Both the position numbers and the translations under genes were made by a program. A model generated the notes under the pieces. That model was not told where the DNA came from and did no database searches. It saw only the letters and a program-made list of their open reading frames with translations. A stretch of 64,000 nucleotides of DNA, taken from the NCBI GenBank assembly GCA_903884425.1, contig CAISEP010000016.1, positions 124,001 to 188,000 on the forward strand, read 5' to 3'. The DNA is from an uncultured Caulobacterales bacterium. Lineage in GTDB: Bacteria; Pseudomonadota; Alphaproteobacteria; Caulobacterales; Caulobacteraceae. This document shows positions 1 through 8,821 of the stretch, one piece after another; position 1 is the stretch's first letter, and each line of letters begins with the position of its first letter.

Positions 1-582
1 TTGTTCGACGGCTGGTGGCGGCCCATGACCCATATCGGCGTGATCCACGGGGACCCGCACCTGGGCAACTATTCCCTCACCCCCGAGGCCGAGCGGCTGA
101 ACCTGCTGGACTATGGCTGCGTGCGCATCTTCCCGCCGGGCTTCGTGGCCGGTGTGGTGCGCCTCTACCGGGGCCTCGCCAACGACGACCGGGACGAACA
201 GGTGGAGGCCTATCGCAGCTGGGGCTTCAAGGGCCTGACGAACGACCTGGTGGACGTGCTGAACGTCTGGGCCCGGTTCATCTACGGCCCCCTGCTGGAC
301 GACCGGGTGCGGACCGTGGCCAACGGGGTCGCGCCGGGCCAGTACGGCCGGGCGGAGGCCTTCAAGGTGCGCCAGGCCCTGAAGGAAAAGGGGCCGGTGA
401 CCATCCCCCGGGAGTTCGTGTTCATGGACCGGGCCGCCATCGGCCTGGGCGCCGCCTTCCTGCACCTGGGGGCGGAGCACAACTGGCGCGCCCTGTTCGA
501 GGCCTCCCTCGAGGGCTTTTCCGAGGACGCCCTGGCCGAACGGCAGGCCGAAGCTCTGGCCGCCGTCGGGCTCTCCGCCTGA
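1..582 (+). CDS. ABC1/AarF-UbiB family atypical kinase, C-terminal part (5' truncated by window)
   Basis: Only the last 193 residues lie in the window and the frame is open to base 1, so the TTG at base 1 is probably not the start. Visible motifs are HGDPHLGNY (the catalytic-loop equivalent of the ABC1 family) and LLDYGCVR (metal-binding DFG equivalent), close together near the beginning of the visible part. They are followed by a helical tail rich in acidic and aromatic residues. Family members are protein-kinase-like proteins; UbiB/COQ8 support ubiquinone biosynthesis. Whether this is ubiB or a paralogue cannot be decided, because no other ubi gene is adjacent. The stop codon context CCTGAGC is repeated 12 bases downstream. 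Confidence 0.85.
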   Translation: MFDGWWRPMTHIGVIHGDPHLGNYSLTPEAERLNLLDYGCVRIFPPGFVAGVVRLYRGLANDDRDEQVEAYRSWGFKGLTNDLVDVLNVWARFIYGPLLDDRVRTVANGVAPGQYGRAEAFKVRQALKEKGPVTIPREFVFMDRAAIGLGAAFLHLGAEHNWRALFEASLEGFSEDALAERQAEALAAVGLSA

Positions 583-677
583 GCCTTCACCTGAGCTTCA
601 CCGGGGCCTTCCGCTGCGTCAGGCTTTGCGCGGCGCGCCGTCGAGGCTAGTCAGAACCGCAGGATCAGGAGCAGACC

Positions 678-1166
678 ATGTCGGATGACGTCAGCGCGCC
701 GGGGGACTGGGAGCCGCCCGAGGGTTACGAGCTTCTGGACTGGCGCCGGGGCTTCGGCCGTCTGGCCGGTCCCCTCTACCGCAAGCGCTGGGCCGACGGC
801 CGCCGGACCATGGGCTTCCTGGTGCAGGAGCACCACGCCAACGGCATGTCCAACGCCCACGGGGGCATGCTGATGACCCTGGCGGACGTGGCCTGGGGCC
901 ACATCATCTCGGTGGAGAAGTCCTCCTACTGGGTCACCGTCCGGCTGACCTGCGACTTCCTGGCCAGCGCCCACATGAACGACTGGGTCGAGGGGGGCAG
1001 CGAGATCCTGTCGGTGGAGGACGACCTCTACACGGTCCGCGGCCGGATCTGGTGCGGCGACCGGACCCTGATGACGGGCCTCGGCCTGTTCAAGGCCATT
1101 GCCCGCCGGGACCCGGCACCGGGGGAGAAGGCCTGGCAGGCCAGGGCCCAGGGGCAGCCCGCATGA
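678..1166 (+). CDS. PaaI-type hotdog-fold thioesterase
   Basis: A 162-residue protein with the single-hotdog core: NAHGGMLMTLADVAWG matches the HGG...aD central-helix signature of PaaI/YbgC-like acyl-CoA thioesterases, followed by beta strands (VTVRLTCDFL) typical of the fold. It probably hydrolyses an acyl- or aryl-CoA ester in the cytoplasm; the substrate cannot be read from sequence. An AGGATCAGGAGCAG stretch just upstream serves as ribosome binding site. The stop overlaps the next start as ATGA, so it is translationally coupled to the alpha/beta hydrolase. Confidence 0.85.
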   Translation: MSDDVSAPGDWEPPEGYELLDWRRGFGRLAGPLYRKRWADGRRTMGFLVQEHHANGMSNAHGGMLMTLADVAWGHIISVEKSSYWVTVRLTCDFLASAHMNDWVEGGSEILSVEDDLYTVRGRIWCGDRTLMTGLGLFKAIARRDPAPGEKAWQARAQGQPA

Positions 1167-2167
1167 CGGCGGACAGCGACACCCCGGTGAGCGCGCGCGC
1201 GTCCAGCGACCCGGCCATCACCTCGCCCCTGCGCCCGTTCAACGGGGCCCGGCCAGACGCCCCCGGCTGGTTCCACGCGGCCCTGGCCGACCTGCCGGAG
1301 CGGGGCTTCGTGGACGTGGAAGGGGCCCGGATCGAGACCCTGACCTGGGGGGAGCGGGGGCAGCCGGGCCTCCTCATGCTCCACGGCAACGGGGCCCATG
1401 CGGACTGGTACAGTTTCATCGCGCCGTTCTTCTCGAAGACCTACCGGGTCACGGCCATGAGCTGGTCCGGCATGGGCGGGTCGGAGTGGCGGGACGTCTA
1501 CAGCATCGACCAGTTCGGCCGGGAAGCGCTCGCCGTGGCCGAGGCGACGGGTCTGTTCGACGCGCCCGTGAAGCCCATCGTCATCGCCCATTCCTTCGGC
1601 GGCGGCGTGGCCATCCGCCTGGCGGCCGTCAGCGGCGACCGGCTGCGGGGCACCGTCGTGCTGGACAATGTCCCCCGCCCGCCGCACCTGCGCTGGAAGG
1701 GACCACCGGACAGGTCCGACCGCCCGCCGCCGGTCTATGACAGCTTCACCGCGGCCCTTGCCCGGTTCCGGCTGATGCCGCCGCAGGGCTGCAGCAACCT
1801 CTATCTGGTGGACCACATCGCCCGCCATTCCCTGAAGCCGGTCCCCGGGCCGGAGGGCGGCGAGGGCTGGAGCTGGCGGTTCGATCCGCGCCTGTGGCAG
1901 AAGCTGGACCGGTCGGTGGCCATGGAGTCCGAGCACGACCTGGCCGCCGCCCGATGCCCCATGGCCTTCATCTGGGGGGAGCATTCCCAACTGGTGCCGG
2001 ACGAGGGGATCGCCTTCACCCGCCGGTTCATCACCCCCGGCACGCCCATGATCGCGGTGCCGGACGCCGACCACCACCTGATGCTGGACCAGCCGCTCGC
2101 CACGGTCGCCGCCCTGCGGTCGGTGCTGTCCGTCTGGCCGCAGGAGAGCCGAACCGGCGAGACGTAA
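1163..2167 (+). CDS. alpha/beta hydrolase
   Basis: The ORF track begins at 1052, but the ATG at 1163 overlaps the thioesterase stop (ATGA) and gives a 334-residue protein without a spurious basic extension. The alpha/beta hydrolase hallmarks are LLMLHGNGAH (oxyanion-hole strand/loop), a lid-side motif SWSGMGGS, the nucleophile elbow HSFGGG, an acid strand near WGEHSQLVPD, and a C-terminal DADHHLMLD containing the catalytic histidine. It is probably an esterase or lactonase. Pairing with a thioesterase suggests a small acyl-ester hydrolysis unit, but the substrate is unknown. Confidence 0.85.
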   Translation: MTADSDTPVSARASSDPAITSPLRPFNGARPDAPGWFHAALADLPERGFVDVEGARIETLTWGERGQPGLLMLHGNGAHADWYSFIAPFFSKTYRVTAMSWSGMGGSEWRDVYSIDQFGREALAVAEATGLFDAPVKPIVIAHSFGGGVAIRLAAVSGDRLRGTVVLDNVPRPPHLRWKGPPDRSDRPPPVYDSFTAALARFRLMPPQGCSNLYLVDHIARHSLKPVPGPEGGEGWSWRFDPRLWQKLDRSVAMESEHDLAAARCPMAFIWGEHSQLVPDEGIAFTRRFITPGTPMIAVPDADHHLMLDQPLATVAALRSVLSVWPQESRTGET

Positions 2168-2242
2168 GACATGCTCACGCGGTCTTAAGCATTTTCGGGC
2201 AGGGTGCAGGCTGAAATCGACGCCGCAGAACGGGCCCGGAAT

Positions 2243-3109
2243 ATGTTTCAGATCATCGGCATTGTGCTTCTGTTCGGACTTGTCTTCGGAAGCTTCCTGA
2301 TGTCCGGCGGAAACATGGGCGTGATCATCGAGGCGGCCCCGCACGAGCTCATGGCCATTCTGGGGGCGGGCGTGGCCAGCTTCCTGATCTCCAACTCCAT
2401 GACCACCATCAAGGCCACGGGCGGCGGCTTCGCCAAGATCTTCTCCGGCCCCAAGTGGAAGGCGTCGGACTATTCGGACGTCCTGTCCCTGCTGTTCGTG
2501 CTGACCAAGATGATGAAGCAGAAGGGCGTGGTGGCCGTCGAAAGCCACATCGAGAACCCGGACTCCAGCACCATCTTCTCCAAGTATCCCCGCCTCCTGA
2601 AGGACCACTTCGCCATGGACTTCATCTGCGACACCCTGCGGATGATGACCATGAACCTGGAAGACCCGCACCAGGTCGAGGATCACATGGAAAAGCAGCT
2701 GGAAAAGCACCACCACGAGGCCCTGATGCCGGGCCACGCCCTGCAGTCCCTGGCCGACGCCCTGCCGGCGCTGGGGATCGTGGCCGCCGTGCTCGGGATC
2801 ATCAAGACCATGGGCGCCATCACCGAACCGCCCGAAGTGCTGGGCGGGATGATCGGCAGCGCCCTGGTCGGAACCTTCCTCGGCGTGTTCATGGCCTATG
2901 GTCTGGTGGGGCCCATGGCCACCCGACTGACCGACGTGGTGAACGAGGAATCGGCCCTCTACAACATCATCCGCTCGGTGCTGGTGGCCCACCTGCACGG
3001 CAATGCGGCGCAGATCTCGGTGGAAATCGGCCGCGGCGCGGTGCCCAGCGCCTCCCAGCCCAGCTTCGCAGAACTGGAAACCCACCTGAACAGCGTCCCG
3101 GCGGAGTAG
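2243..3109 (+). CDS. motA: flagellar motor stator protein MotA
   Basis: A 288-residue inner-membrane proton-channel subunit that, with MotB, converts proton flow into flagellar torque. The ATG at 2243 gives the canonical MotA opening MFQIIG; the upstream in-frame start at 2204 would add 13 charged residues. Visible are the N-terminal membrane segment (IVLLFGLVFGSFLMSGG), a second one (ELMAILGAGVASFLI), a cytoplasmic domain with HHxxAL-type helices, and the paired C-terminal segments (ALPALGIVAAVLGIIKTMG, IGSALVGTFLGVFMAYGLVGP) with the conserved prolines. motB is not adjacent, as is usual when motA and motB are unlinked in Caulobacterales. No clear sigma-54 promoter was seen in the 75-base upstream gap. 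Confidence 0.95.
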   Translation: MFQIIGIVLLFGLVFGSFLMSGGNMGVIIEAAPHELMAILGAGVASFLISNSMTTIKATGGGFAKIFSGPKWKASDYSDVLSLLFVLTKMMKQKGVVAVESHIENPDSSTIFSKYPRLLKDHFAMDFICDTLRMMTMNLEDPHQVEDHMEKQLEKHHHEALMPGHALQSLADALPALGIVAAVLGIIKTMGAITEPPEVLGGMIGSALVGTFLGVFMAYGLVGPMATRLTDVVNEESALYNIIRSVLVAHLHGNAAQISVEIGRGAVPSASQPSFAELETHLNSVPAE

Positions 3110-3134
3110 GCGCCTTCCGAATAGGAGAGCGGAG

Positions 3135-3160
3135 AAAGCCGACGTTGCACGTCAGCCTTT
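3135..3160. terminator. candidate bidirectional terminator between motA and the convergent orphan gene
   Basis: An imperfect hairpin (AAAGCCGACGT, TGC loop, ACGTCAGCCTTT) has one bulged position and A-rich/T-rich flanks on both sides, so it could end transcription in either direction. It lies 25 bases after the motA stop and overlaps the last codons of the minus-strand gene. Confidence 0.45.
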
Positions 3161-4366
3161 TGTCGGAATCCGGCTGCCGTTCTTTTCCGAACTCTCCTCG
3201 CGGCGATGGGAGGTCTCGGAAATTTCAAAGGGCTGCTCGAAGCCGTCGTCAGCGACGATACGCACGAAGGCCGCAAGTTCCTTGCTCCGCTTTACGTCAA
3301 AGAACTCGCCGCTGGCATTGGCCTCCCGTTGAAGTCGGACGGCCCAGCGCCACACGTTTCTATCGACGAGCGAAAACTGATAAAGCTTGTGGAGTCGGGC
3401 AGCGATATTCGCTCGCTCGATCGGCCGAAGTTGCGACGCCTTAGACTTAAGCAGACTTTCGATCTTCGCGCGCAATCCGTCATTTCCGAATTCGACGTTA
3501 TTGATCGCTCGATCCAAGAAATCTTGGAAATCAATCGGCTTGTCGCCGCCACGGCTGGCTGATCTGAACTCCTTGCGGACCAACTGCCGGATTTTCAAGT
3601 TTCCGTTCGTGTTCACCACATCAAGAATGAAACCGAACACTCCCCAGCGCGCTTTCCTTTCCAGGTGCGCAACTTCGGCCAACAACTCTTTCTTGGCCTC
3701 CAACTTGAAGAGCAACGCTTCCAGTACATCCTTTGACGCGGCAACGACGTCATACGGATCGCGCTTGTTTTTCGAGATATAGCCCGGAGCCAGCCGATTC
3801 AGCGCCAGACAAAGAGGGCCAAGCTCCGGATTGCAAATCCACTCCCACTCCTGAGGCTCCGTCGCCTTGGGCAACGTGTCAAGAAGGCGCAATTCCGCCG
3901 TGCGGAGGTCCTCCTCCGATTGGCCCTTCGGGCGACCGAGGCGCTTCCGGATGATCTTCGCAAACTCTTCCTTCGGTCCCGCGACCTTCAGGAACAACGG
4001 CGACTGGCAGGCCGGATTCGGACAGGATGACGCGAAGATGACTTGCGTCGCCTTCGGCAGATCGTCATCGCGCCCATAAGGGTGAAGGGTCTCTATGCGG
4101 ACGAGGTGCTTCGCCGGTTCACTGAAGAAAGACCCGCCCACGCCTCCGTCGGAACACCAGCGGTGCAGCGTCTCGGGTGAAAAAAGGCCCTTCTGCTTGC
4201 ACTGGGGGCAGACCGCATAGAACGGCGTGTTCTTCGGATCGAACGATCGGTCGCCATACGGCGTCAGAGCGGACGGCGCGGACGGGTTCTCGGGCGCCGA
4301 CGAACCCTGGGGGAGGTCCTGGACCGACGATGCACGACTTGGAATGGCGTTGTCGCTCGAGCTCAT
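3152..4366 (-). CDS. orphan hypothetical protein with N-terminal split zinc ribbon, probably horizontally acquired
   Basis: The ORF track runs to 4879, but the antisense part beyond 4366 overlaps prfA; the ATG at 4366 (MSSSDNAIPS) gives 404 residues. After a Ser/Pro-rich leader of about 45 residues there is CPQCKQKG and, about 50 residues later, SCPNPACQ: two cysteine pairs likely to bind one zinc. The rest is helical and charged (KDVLEALLFKLEAKKELLAEVAHLERKARWG; C-terminal RREESSEKNGSRIP) with no enzyme motif I recognise. Base composition differs from its neighbours: bases 3361-3420 are 31/60 G+C, against 41/60 for 2821-2880 in motA, and codon choice is more mixed. I do not recognise the family. 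Isolated cargo of this kind is often defence- or mobile-element related, but that is only inference. Confidence 0.7.
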   Translation of the reverse strand: MSSSDNAIPSRASSVQDLPQGSSAPENPSAPSALTPYGDRSFDPKNTPFYAVCPQCKQKGLFSPETLHRWCSDGGVGGSFFSEPAKHLVRIETLHPYGRDDDLPKATQVIFASSCPNPACQSPLFLKVAGPKEEFAKIIRKRLGRPKGQSEEDLRTAELRLLDTLPKATEPQEWEWICNPELGPLCLALNRLAPGYISKNKRDPYDVVAASKDVLEALLFKLEAKKELLAEVAHLERKARWGVFGFILDVVNTNGNLKIRQLVRKEFRSASRGGDKPIDFQDFLDRAINNVEFGNDGLRAKIESLLKSKASQLRPIERANIAARLHKLYQFSLVDRNVWRWAVRLQREANASGEFFDVKRSKELAAFVRIVADDGFEQPFEISETSHRREESSEKNGSRIPTKG

Positions 4367-4487
4367 GAAATTAACTATCCATAAACTCGCGGGGGAATGC
4401 AAGACAACCGCCCATGTTTGCCCGACCGCTCTTGCGTTCGGACCCGGCTCATGGTGATGAGCCTGACCCAGGAGCAACCTTCCCGAA

Positions 4488-5561
4488 ATGCACATCCCCT
4501 CCGCCAAGCTCGAACAGGTCCTCGACCGCTTCCGTGAGGTGGAGGCGCGGATGTCCGCGGCCTCCGACGGGGCGGAGATCGTGCGACTGTCCCGGGAACA
4601 TGCCGAGCTTCGCCCCGTGGCCGAGGCCGTGGAGGCGCTGGCCCGGGGCCGGGCGGAGCGCGCCGACCTGGACGAGATGATCGCCGCAGGCGGCGAGATG
4701 GCGAGCCTGGCCCGGGAGGAGATCCCGGAACTGGACCAGAGGCTGACGGAGCTGGAGCGGGGCGTCGGCCTCCTGCTCGCCCCCAAGGACAAGGACGAGA
4801 ACGCGTCGGCCATCCTCGAGGTCCGCGCCGGCACCGGCGGGGACGAGGCGGCCCTGTTCGCCGGTGACCTGTTCCGCATGTACCAGCGCTATGCCGCCAT
4901 CCGCGGCTGGAAGCTGGAGGTCGAGGACGCCTCCGAGGGGGACGCGGGCGGCTACAAGGAAATCGTCGCCTCCATCACCGGCGACGGGGTGTTCGGCCGG
5001 CTGAAGTTCGAGAGCGGCGTGCACCGGGTGCAGCGGGTGCCCGCCACCGAGGCCGGCGGGCGCATCCACACCTCCGCGGCCACGGTGGCGGTGCTGCCCC
5101 AGCCCGAGGATGTGGAGATCGAGATCAACGAGGCGGACCTGCGCATCGACACCTACCGCTCCTCCGGCGCGGGGGGGCAGCACGTGAACAAGACCGATTC
5201 CGCCGTGCGCATCACCCACCTGCCCACCGGGGTGGTGGTCACCTCGTCCGAGAAGTCGCAGCACCAGAACCGGGCCAAGGCCATGAAGGTGCTGAAGGCC
5301 CGCCTGTACGACATGCAGCGCTCCCAGCTGGATGCGGAGCGGGCGGAGGCGCGCAAGAGCCAGGTGGGCTCCGGCGACCGGTCGGAACGCATCCGCACCT
5401 ACAACTTCCCGCAGGGGCGGGTCACTGACCACCGCATCAACCTGACCCTCTACGCCCTGCCCAAGGTGCTGGAGGGGGAGGACCTGGACGTGCTGATCGA
5501 GGCCCTGATCGCCGAGGACCAGGCCGAGCGGCTGGCGGCCCTGGAGCAGGAGTTCCAGTAA
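4488..5561 (+). CDS. prfA: peptide chain release factor 1
   Basis: This 357-residue class I release factor terminates translation at UAA/UAG. The PxT codon-recognition motif lies within [11 protein letters not shown], the sequence that discriminates RF1 from RF2 (SPF). The universal GGQ peptidyl-hydrolysis motif is in [17 protein letters not shown]. The N-terminal coiled domain starts [15 protein letters not shown], and the length is normal for RF1. The methyltransferase gene prmC, often directly downstream, is not here; gapR follows after about 85 bases. Confidence 0.97.
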   Translation: MHIPSAKLEQVLDRFREVEARMSAASDGAEIVRLSREHAELRPVAEAVEALARGRAERADLDEMIAAGGEMASLAREEIPELDQRLTELERGVGLLLAPKDKDENASAILEVRAGTGGDEAALFAGDLFRMYQRYAAIRGWKLEVEDASEGDAGGYKEIVASITGDGVFGRLKFESGVHRVQRVPATEAGGRIHTSAATVAVLPQPEDVEIEINEADLRIDTYRSSGAGGQHVNKTDSAVRITHLPTGVVVTSSEKSQHQNRAKAMKVLKARLYDMQRSQLDAERAEARKSQVGSGDRSERIRTYNFPQGRVTDHRINLTLYALPKVLEGEDLDVLIEALIAEDQAERLAALEQEFQ

Positions 5562-5645
5562 CCATTCCGCCATTGCCTCGGCCCCCGAGGCGGACTAGCG
5601 TCTGCGCCCTTTCCCGACCCGACCTTTCCGAGGATTCTCCCGCCC

Positions 5646-5963
5646 ATGGCCGAAGACAGCCCCTTCAGCAGCGCCCATTCCGCCCCGTCCTTCGGTTCTC
5701 AGGCGACGCATACCTCGGACGACGTGCTGACCCAGGCCGCCCAGACCCGGCTGCGGACCATCATCGAGCGGATCGAGCGGCTGGAGCTGGACAAGGCGGC
5801 CGTCGCCAATGACCTGAAGGAGGTCTATGCCGAGGCCAAGGGCGAGGGCTTCGACGTGAAGATCCTTCGCAAGATCGTGCGGATCCGCAAGATGGACGCC
5901 GCCAAGCGCACCGAGGAAGAGGCGCTGATCGACCTCTATCTGTCGGCCATCGGCGGACTCTAG
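5646..5963 (+). CDS. gapR: GapR-like nucleoid-associated protein (DUF2312/UPF0335)
   Basis: A 105-residue protein with the DUF2312 core from about residue 27: AAQTRLRTIIERIERLELDK, KEVYAEAKGEGFDVKILRKI and RKMDAAKRTEEEALIDLYL. In Caulobacter, GapR is an essential DNA-binding protein that prefers AT-rich, overtwisted DNA and supports replication and transcription. The Ser/His-rich leader of about 25 residues is longer than in many homologues, so an internal start is possible, although the ATG at 5646 is well placed after prfA. Coiled-coil character is evident in the first helix. Confidence 0.92.
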   Translation: MAEDSPFSSAHSAPSFGSQATHTSDDVLTQAAQTRLRTIIERIERLELDKAAVANDLKEVYAEAKGEGFDVKILRKIVRIRKMDAAKRTEEEALIDLYLSAIGGL

Positions 5964-6028
5964 GCCTGAAGCGCGGGCCCGCCAGACCCCGCAAACCTCC
6001 CGACCCTCGTGCGGCGGCGGCGCGGGCC

Positions 6029-6328
6029 GTGCTGCGCGCCCTGAAGAAGGCCGAACGCACGGCGGCCCGCGAGGGCGTCGAGCTGTCCTCCTGGGAGGGG
6101 GAGTTCCTGACGGACGTGGCCGACCGGGTGAAGACCTACGGCCGGGCCTTCGCCGATCCCGACAAGGGCGATCCGGGCCAGGCCCTGTCCCAGCGCCAGG
6201 CCCTGAAGCTGCGCCAGATCACCGCCAAGGCCAAGGGCGAGGCCACCCCGCCCAGGCGGACCGGGCGGTTCGGCCGAAAGCCCGCCCCCCGGACCGGACC
6301 GGCCGTCGAGCCACCGGACGAGGACTAG
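6029..6328 (+). CDS. small basic hypothetical protein
   Basis: A 99-residue ORF rich in Lys/Arg with a compact predicted helical segment (EFLTDVADRVKTYGRAFADP) and a disordered basic/proline tail (PPRRTGRFGRKPAPRTGP). The start is uncertain: GTG at 6029 is used here, but the frame is open back to CTG at 5966, just after the gapR stop, with basic residues that could belong to the protein. It sits directly behind gapR on the same strand, so the two are probably cotranscribed. Its stop codon shares a CTAG with the convergent phosphoesterase stop. I do not recognise the family. Confidence 0.6.
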   Translation: MLRALKKAERTAAREGVELSSWEGEFLTDVADRVKTYGRAFADPDKGDPGQALSQRQALKLRQITAKAKGEATPPRRTGRFGRKPAPRTGPAVEPPDED

Positions 6329-7614
6329 CGCCCGGCCTTCAGATCGCTGTCGCAGGACAGGTCCCGCCGGACCAGGGTGCAGTGGGCGACGATCCGGTCG
6401 TCCAGGTCGTGGGCGTCGATGGTCCAGCCCGTCTCCCCGCGGGTCATCAGCACATAGCCGTAGCGGGCGAAGTTCACCTTGGCAGCGGTCAGGCCGTCGA
6501 TGGTCAGCGGCGCGCGGTTGGGGGCCAGGCGCTCCGACTCCACCAGATTGGCGCCCCCCTCCCCCGCCACCAGCTGGGCCGGACGGGTGGGGCCATAGCT
6601 ATAGGCGGCGAAATGGTGGATGTGGCCGGACACCACCAGTGACACCTCAGGGGCGATGCGGCCCCGGGCGACAGCCTGCTCCGTGGCGTTCAGCCCCACG
6701 AACAGCGTGCCGAAGGGGCCCATCTGCCCCACGGGGGCGGCCGCCCAGATCGGCCGGTGGGTGAGGATGAAGCTCTCCCCCGGGCCCAGCTCGGCCTTCA
6801 GCCGGTCGAACTGGGGCACCATCTGCGCCACCGCGGCGGCCGGGGCCTCCCGGTCCTCGGCCAGGCTCGAGTCCAGCACGCCGAGGGACAGGGTCCCCAG
6901 CCGGACGACGAAGGCGGGATCGGTCACCGGACAGGCTTCCTGCCAGGGCGCGGCGTCCAGCATGCGGGACCAGCCATTGCCCCCCCGGCGGCAGTCCTCG
7001 TGATTGCCGCGGACGAACACCACCGGGGCCTGCCGCAGCAGGGGGGCAGCGGGGTCGAACAGGTCCGTCCGCCAGGTGTCGAACCGGTCGCCGTGGGGCG
7101 ACCCGGCGCAACCGGATCGGCCCATGGGACAGGGCCCCTCCCGATAGAAATAGTCCCCCACATGGACGATCAGATCGGGGTGCCGGGCCGCGGCCAGCGC
7201 CGCCACCCGGGCAAAGGGCCAGCCCTGCGGATGGTTGCAGTCCTGGGCGGTGACCCCGTGAATCCGGCAGCCGGTATCGCCGATCACCACGATCCGCTCG
7301 GGAGCACCCTGAAGCAGGGACACCGGATGGTCGGCCGTGCCGATGCTGTGCGCCGTCGACGGGGCCGCCAGGACGCAGATGGCAGGGAAGTCCGCACTGG
7401 CGGCCGCCCGGAGGCTCATGGCCGCCGGAACGCCGTCGATCCGGGCCGCGGGACAGTGACCGTCGAGGGCCGCCGCGCGAAGCTCCGCCCCCTGTCCGGT
7501 CATCTCCACCCAGCTGACGGGTCCATCCGATGCCGCCTCCGGGGTCGCGGCCCGGCTGCAGCCGCCCACGGCCAGGACGGCGGCCAGGGCCAGGGCGACG
7601 ATGGCCCGGTTCAT
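6325..7614 (-). CDS. calcineurin-like metallophosphoesterase lipoprotein
   Basis: A 429-residue protein with a lipoprotein signal ([11 protein letters not shown] lipobox) and a metallophosphoesterase core in the expected order: VVIGDTGCR (motif I, GDxxx), HVGDYFYRE (motif II, GDxxY), RGNHEDC (motif III, GNHE), THRPIW and SGHIHHF (motifs IV/V, GH-x-H). It probably hydrolyses a phosphoester at the envelope; the substrate is not evident. Many cysteines in the exported domain ([28 protein letters not shown]) suggest disulfides. Its start overlaps the ispG stop as ATGA, so it is the last gene of the rodZ-ispG run. Confidence 0.88.
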   Translation of the reverse strand: MNRAIVALALAAVLAVGGCSRAATPEAASDGPVSWVEMTGQGAELRAAALDGHCPAARIDGVPAAMSLRAAASADFPAICVLAAPSTAHSIGTADHPVSLLQGAPERIVVIGDTGCRIHGVTAQDCNHPQGWPFARVAALAAARHPDLIVHVGDYFYREGPCPMGRSGCAGSPHGDRFDTWRTDLFDPAAPLLRQAPVVFVRGNHEDCRRGGNGWSRMLDAAPWQEACPVTDPAFVVRLGTLSLGVLDSSLAEDREAPAAAVAQMVPQFDRLKAELGPGESFILTHRPIWAAAPVGQMGPFGTLFVGLNATEQAVARGRIAPEVSLVVSGHIHHFAAYSYGPTRPAQLVAGEGGANLVESERLAPNRAPLTIDGLTAAKVNFARYGYVLMTRGETGWTIDAHDLDDRIVAHCTLVRRDLSCDSDLKAGR

Positions 7615-8768
7615 TCGGCGGCGGCGGGCTTCGAGAGGTCGGCCGTGATCTCAGCCGCCCGGATCTGTTCAGCACGGGCTTCGACGAGGCTGACGATGTG
7701 GTCGACCATGCCGGCATTGTCGAGCTTGTGGTCCGGCCGACCGGCCACATAGACCATGCCTGAGCCCTTGCCCCCGCCGGTGAAGCCCAGGTCCGTCATC
7801 AGCGCCTCGCCGGGGCCGTTGACCACGCAGCCGATGATGGAGAGGGAAAGAGGCGTGGAGATGTGCGCCAGCCGCTGCTCCAGCGCCGTCACCGTCTCGA
7901 TGACGTTGAAGCCCTGCCGCGCGCAGGACGGGCAGGCGATGATGTTCACCCCCCGGTGGCGCAGGCCCAGGGACTTGAGGATGTCGAAGCCGACCTTGAT
8001 CTCCTCCACCGGATCGGCGGCCAGGCTGACCCGGATGGTGTCGCCGATCCCGGCCCACAGCAGCGAGCCCATGCCGATGGCGGACTTCACCGTGCCCGTG
8101 CGCTGGGCCCCGGCCTCGGTGATGCCCAGGTGCAGGGGGCAGTCGATGGCCTCGGCCAGCTGCTGATAGGCGGCGACGGTCATGAACACGTCCGACGCCT
8201 TCACGCTGATCTTGAACTCGTGGAAGTCCAGGTCCTGGAGGATGCGTGCGTGGCTCAGCGCGCTCTCCACCATGGCCTCGGGGCAGGGCTCGCCGTAGCG
8301 TTCCAGCAGCTCCCGCTCCAGCGACCCGGCATTGACGCCGATGCGCATGGAGCAGCCGTGGTCCCGGGCCGCCTGCACCACCTCGCGCACCCGGGCGGAG
8401 GAGCCGATATTGCCCGGATTGATGCGCAGGCACGCGGCCCCGGCCTTCGCCGCCTCGATGGCCCGGCGGTAGTGGAAGTGGATGTCGGCCACCAGCGGCA
8501 CCTTCGCCGCCCGCACGATCTCCGGAAACGCCGCCGTGGACTCCTCGTCAGGGCAGGAGACCCGCACGATGTCCGCCCCCGCCGCCTCCAGGGCCTGGAC
8601 CTGGGCGATGGTCGCCTTCGCGTCCGCCGTCAGGGTGTTGGTCATGGACTGGACGGTGATCGGGGCATCGCCCCCCACCTCCACCGATCCGACGCGGATC
8701 TTGCGGCTGGGGCGACGGTCGATCCGACGCCAGGGGCGATGATGGCTGGGGTCCTGGGAGGCGCTCAT
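7611..8768 (-). CDS. ispG: 4-hydroxy-3-methylbut-2-en-1-yl diphosphate synthase (flavodoxin/ferredoxin)
   Basis: This 385-residue iron-sulfur enzyme of the MEP isoprenoid pathway converts MEcPP to HMBPP. The TIM-barrel half carries [24 protein letters not shown] and LRINPGNIG. The C-terminal half holds the [4Fe-4S] ligands, ACPSCARQ and GCVVNGPGE, the latter also with the catalytic glutamate. GFTGGGKG is the expected glycine loop. The gene follows rodZ on the same strand, an order common in bacteria. Confidence 0.97.
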   Translation of the reverse strand: MSASQDPSHHRPWRRIDRRPSRKIRVGSVEVGGDAPITVQSMTNTLTADAKATIAQVQALEAAGADIVRVSCPDEESTAAFPEIVRAAKVPLVADIHFHYRRAIEAAKAGAACLRINPGNIGSSARVREVVQAARDHGCSMRIGVNAGSLERELLERYGEPCPEAMVESALSHARILQDLDFHEFKISVKASDVFMTVAAYQQLAEAIDCPLHLGITEAGAQRTGTVKSAIGMGSLLWAGIGDTIRVSLAADPVEEIKVGFDILKSLGLRHRGVNIIACPSCARQGFNVIETVTALEQRLAHISTPLSLSIIGCVVNGPGEALMTDLGFTGGGKGSGMVYVAGRPDHKLDNAGMVDHIVSLVEARAEQIRAAEITADLSKPAAAE

Positions 8769-8821
8769 GCCCCAAATCTAGGACGTTCCGGGTGAACCCG
8801 CCAGTGGCGGCAGACGGACGC

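Noticed and set aside
1028-3085. Minus-strand ORF of 685 residues
   Set aside because: Antisense to the thioesterase, hydrolase and motA genes, all of which have clear motifs on the plus strand.
3206-3782. Plus-strand ORFs within the orphan gene region (3206-3562, 3387-3782)
   Set aside because: They overlap the longer minus-strand gene, which has cysteine motifs and coherent helical sequence; the plus-strand translations show no pattern.
5562-5645. Missing prmC after prfA as evidence of a deletion
   Set aside because: Gene order around prfA varies among Alphaproteobacteria, and there is no remnant of prmC, so absence here shows nothing about loss.
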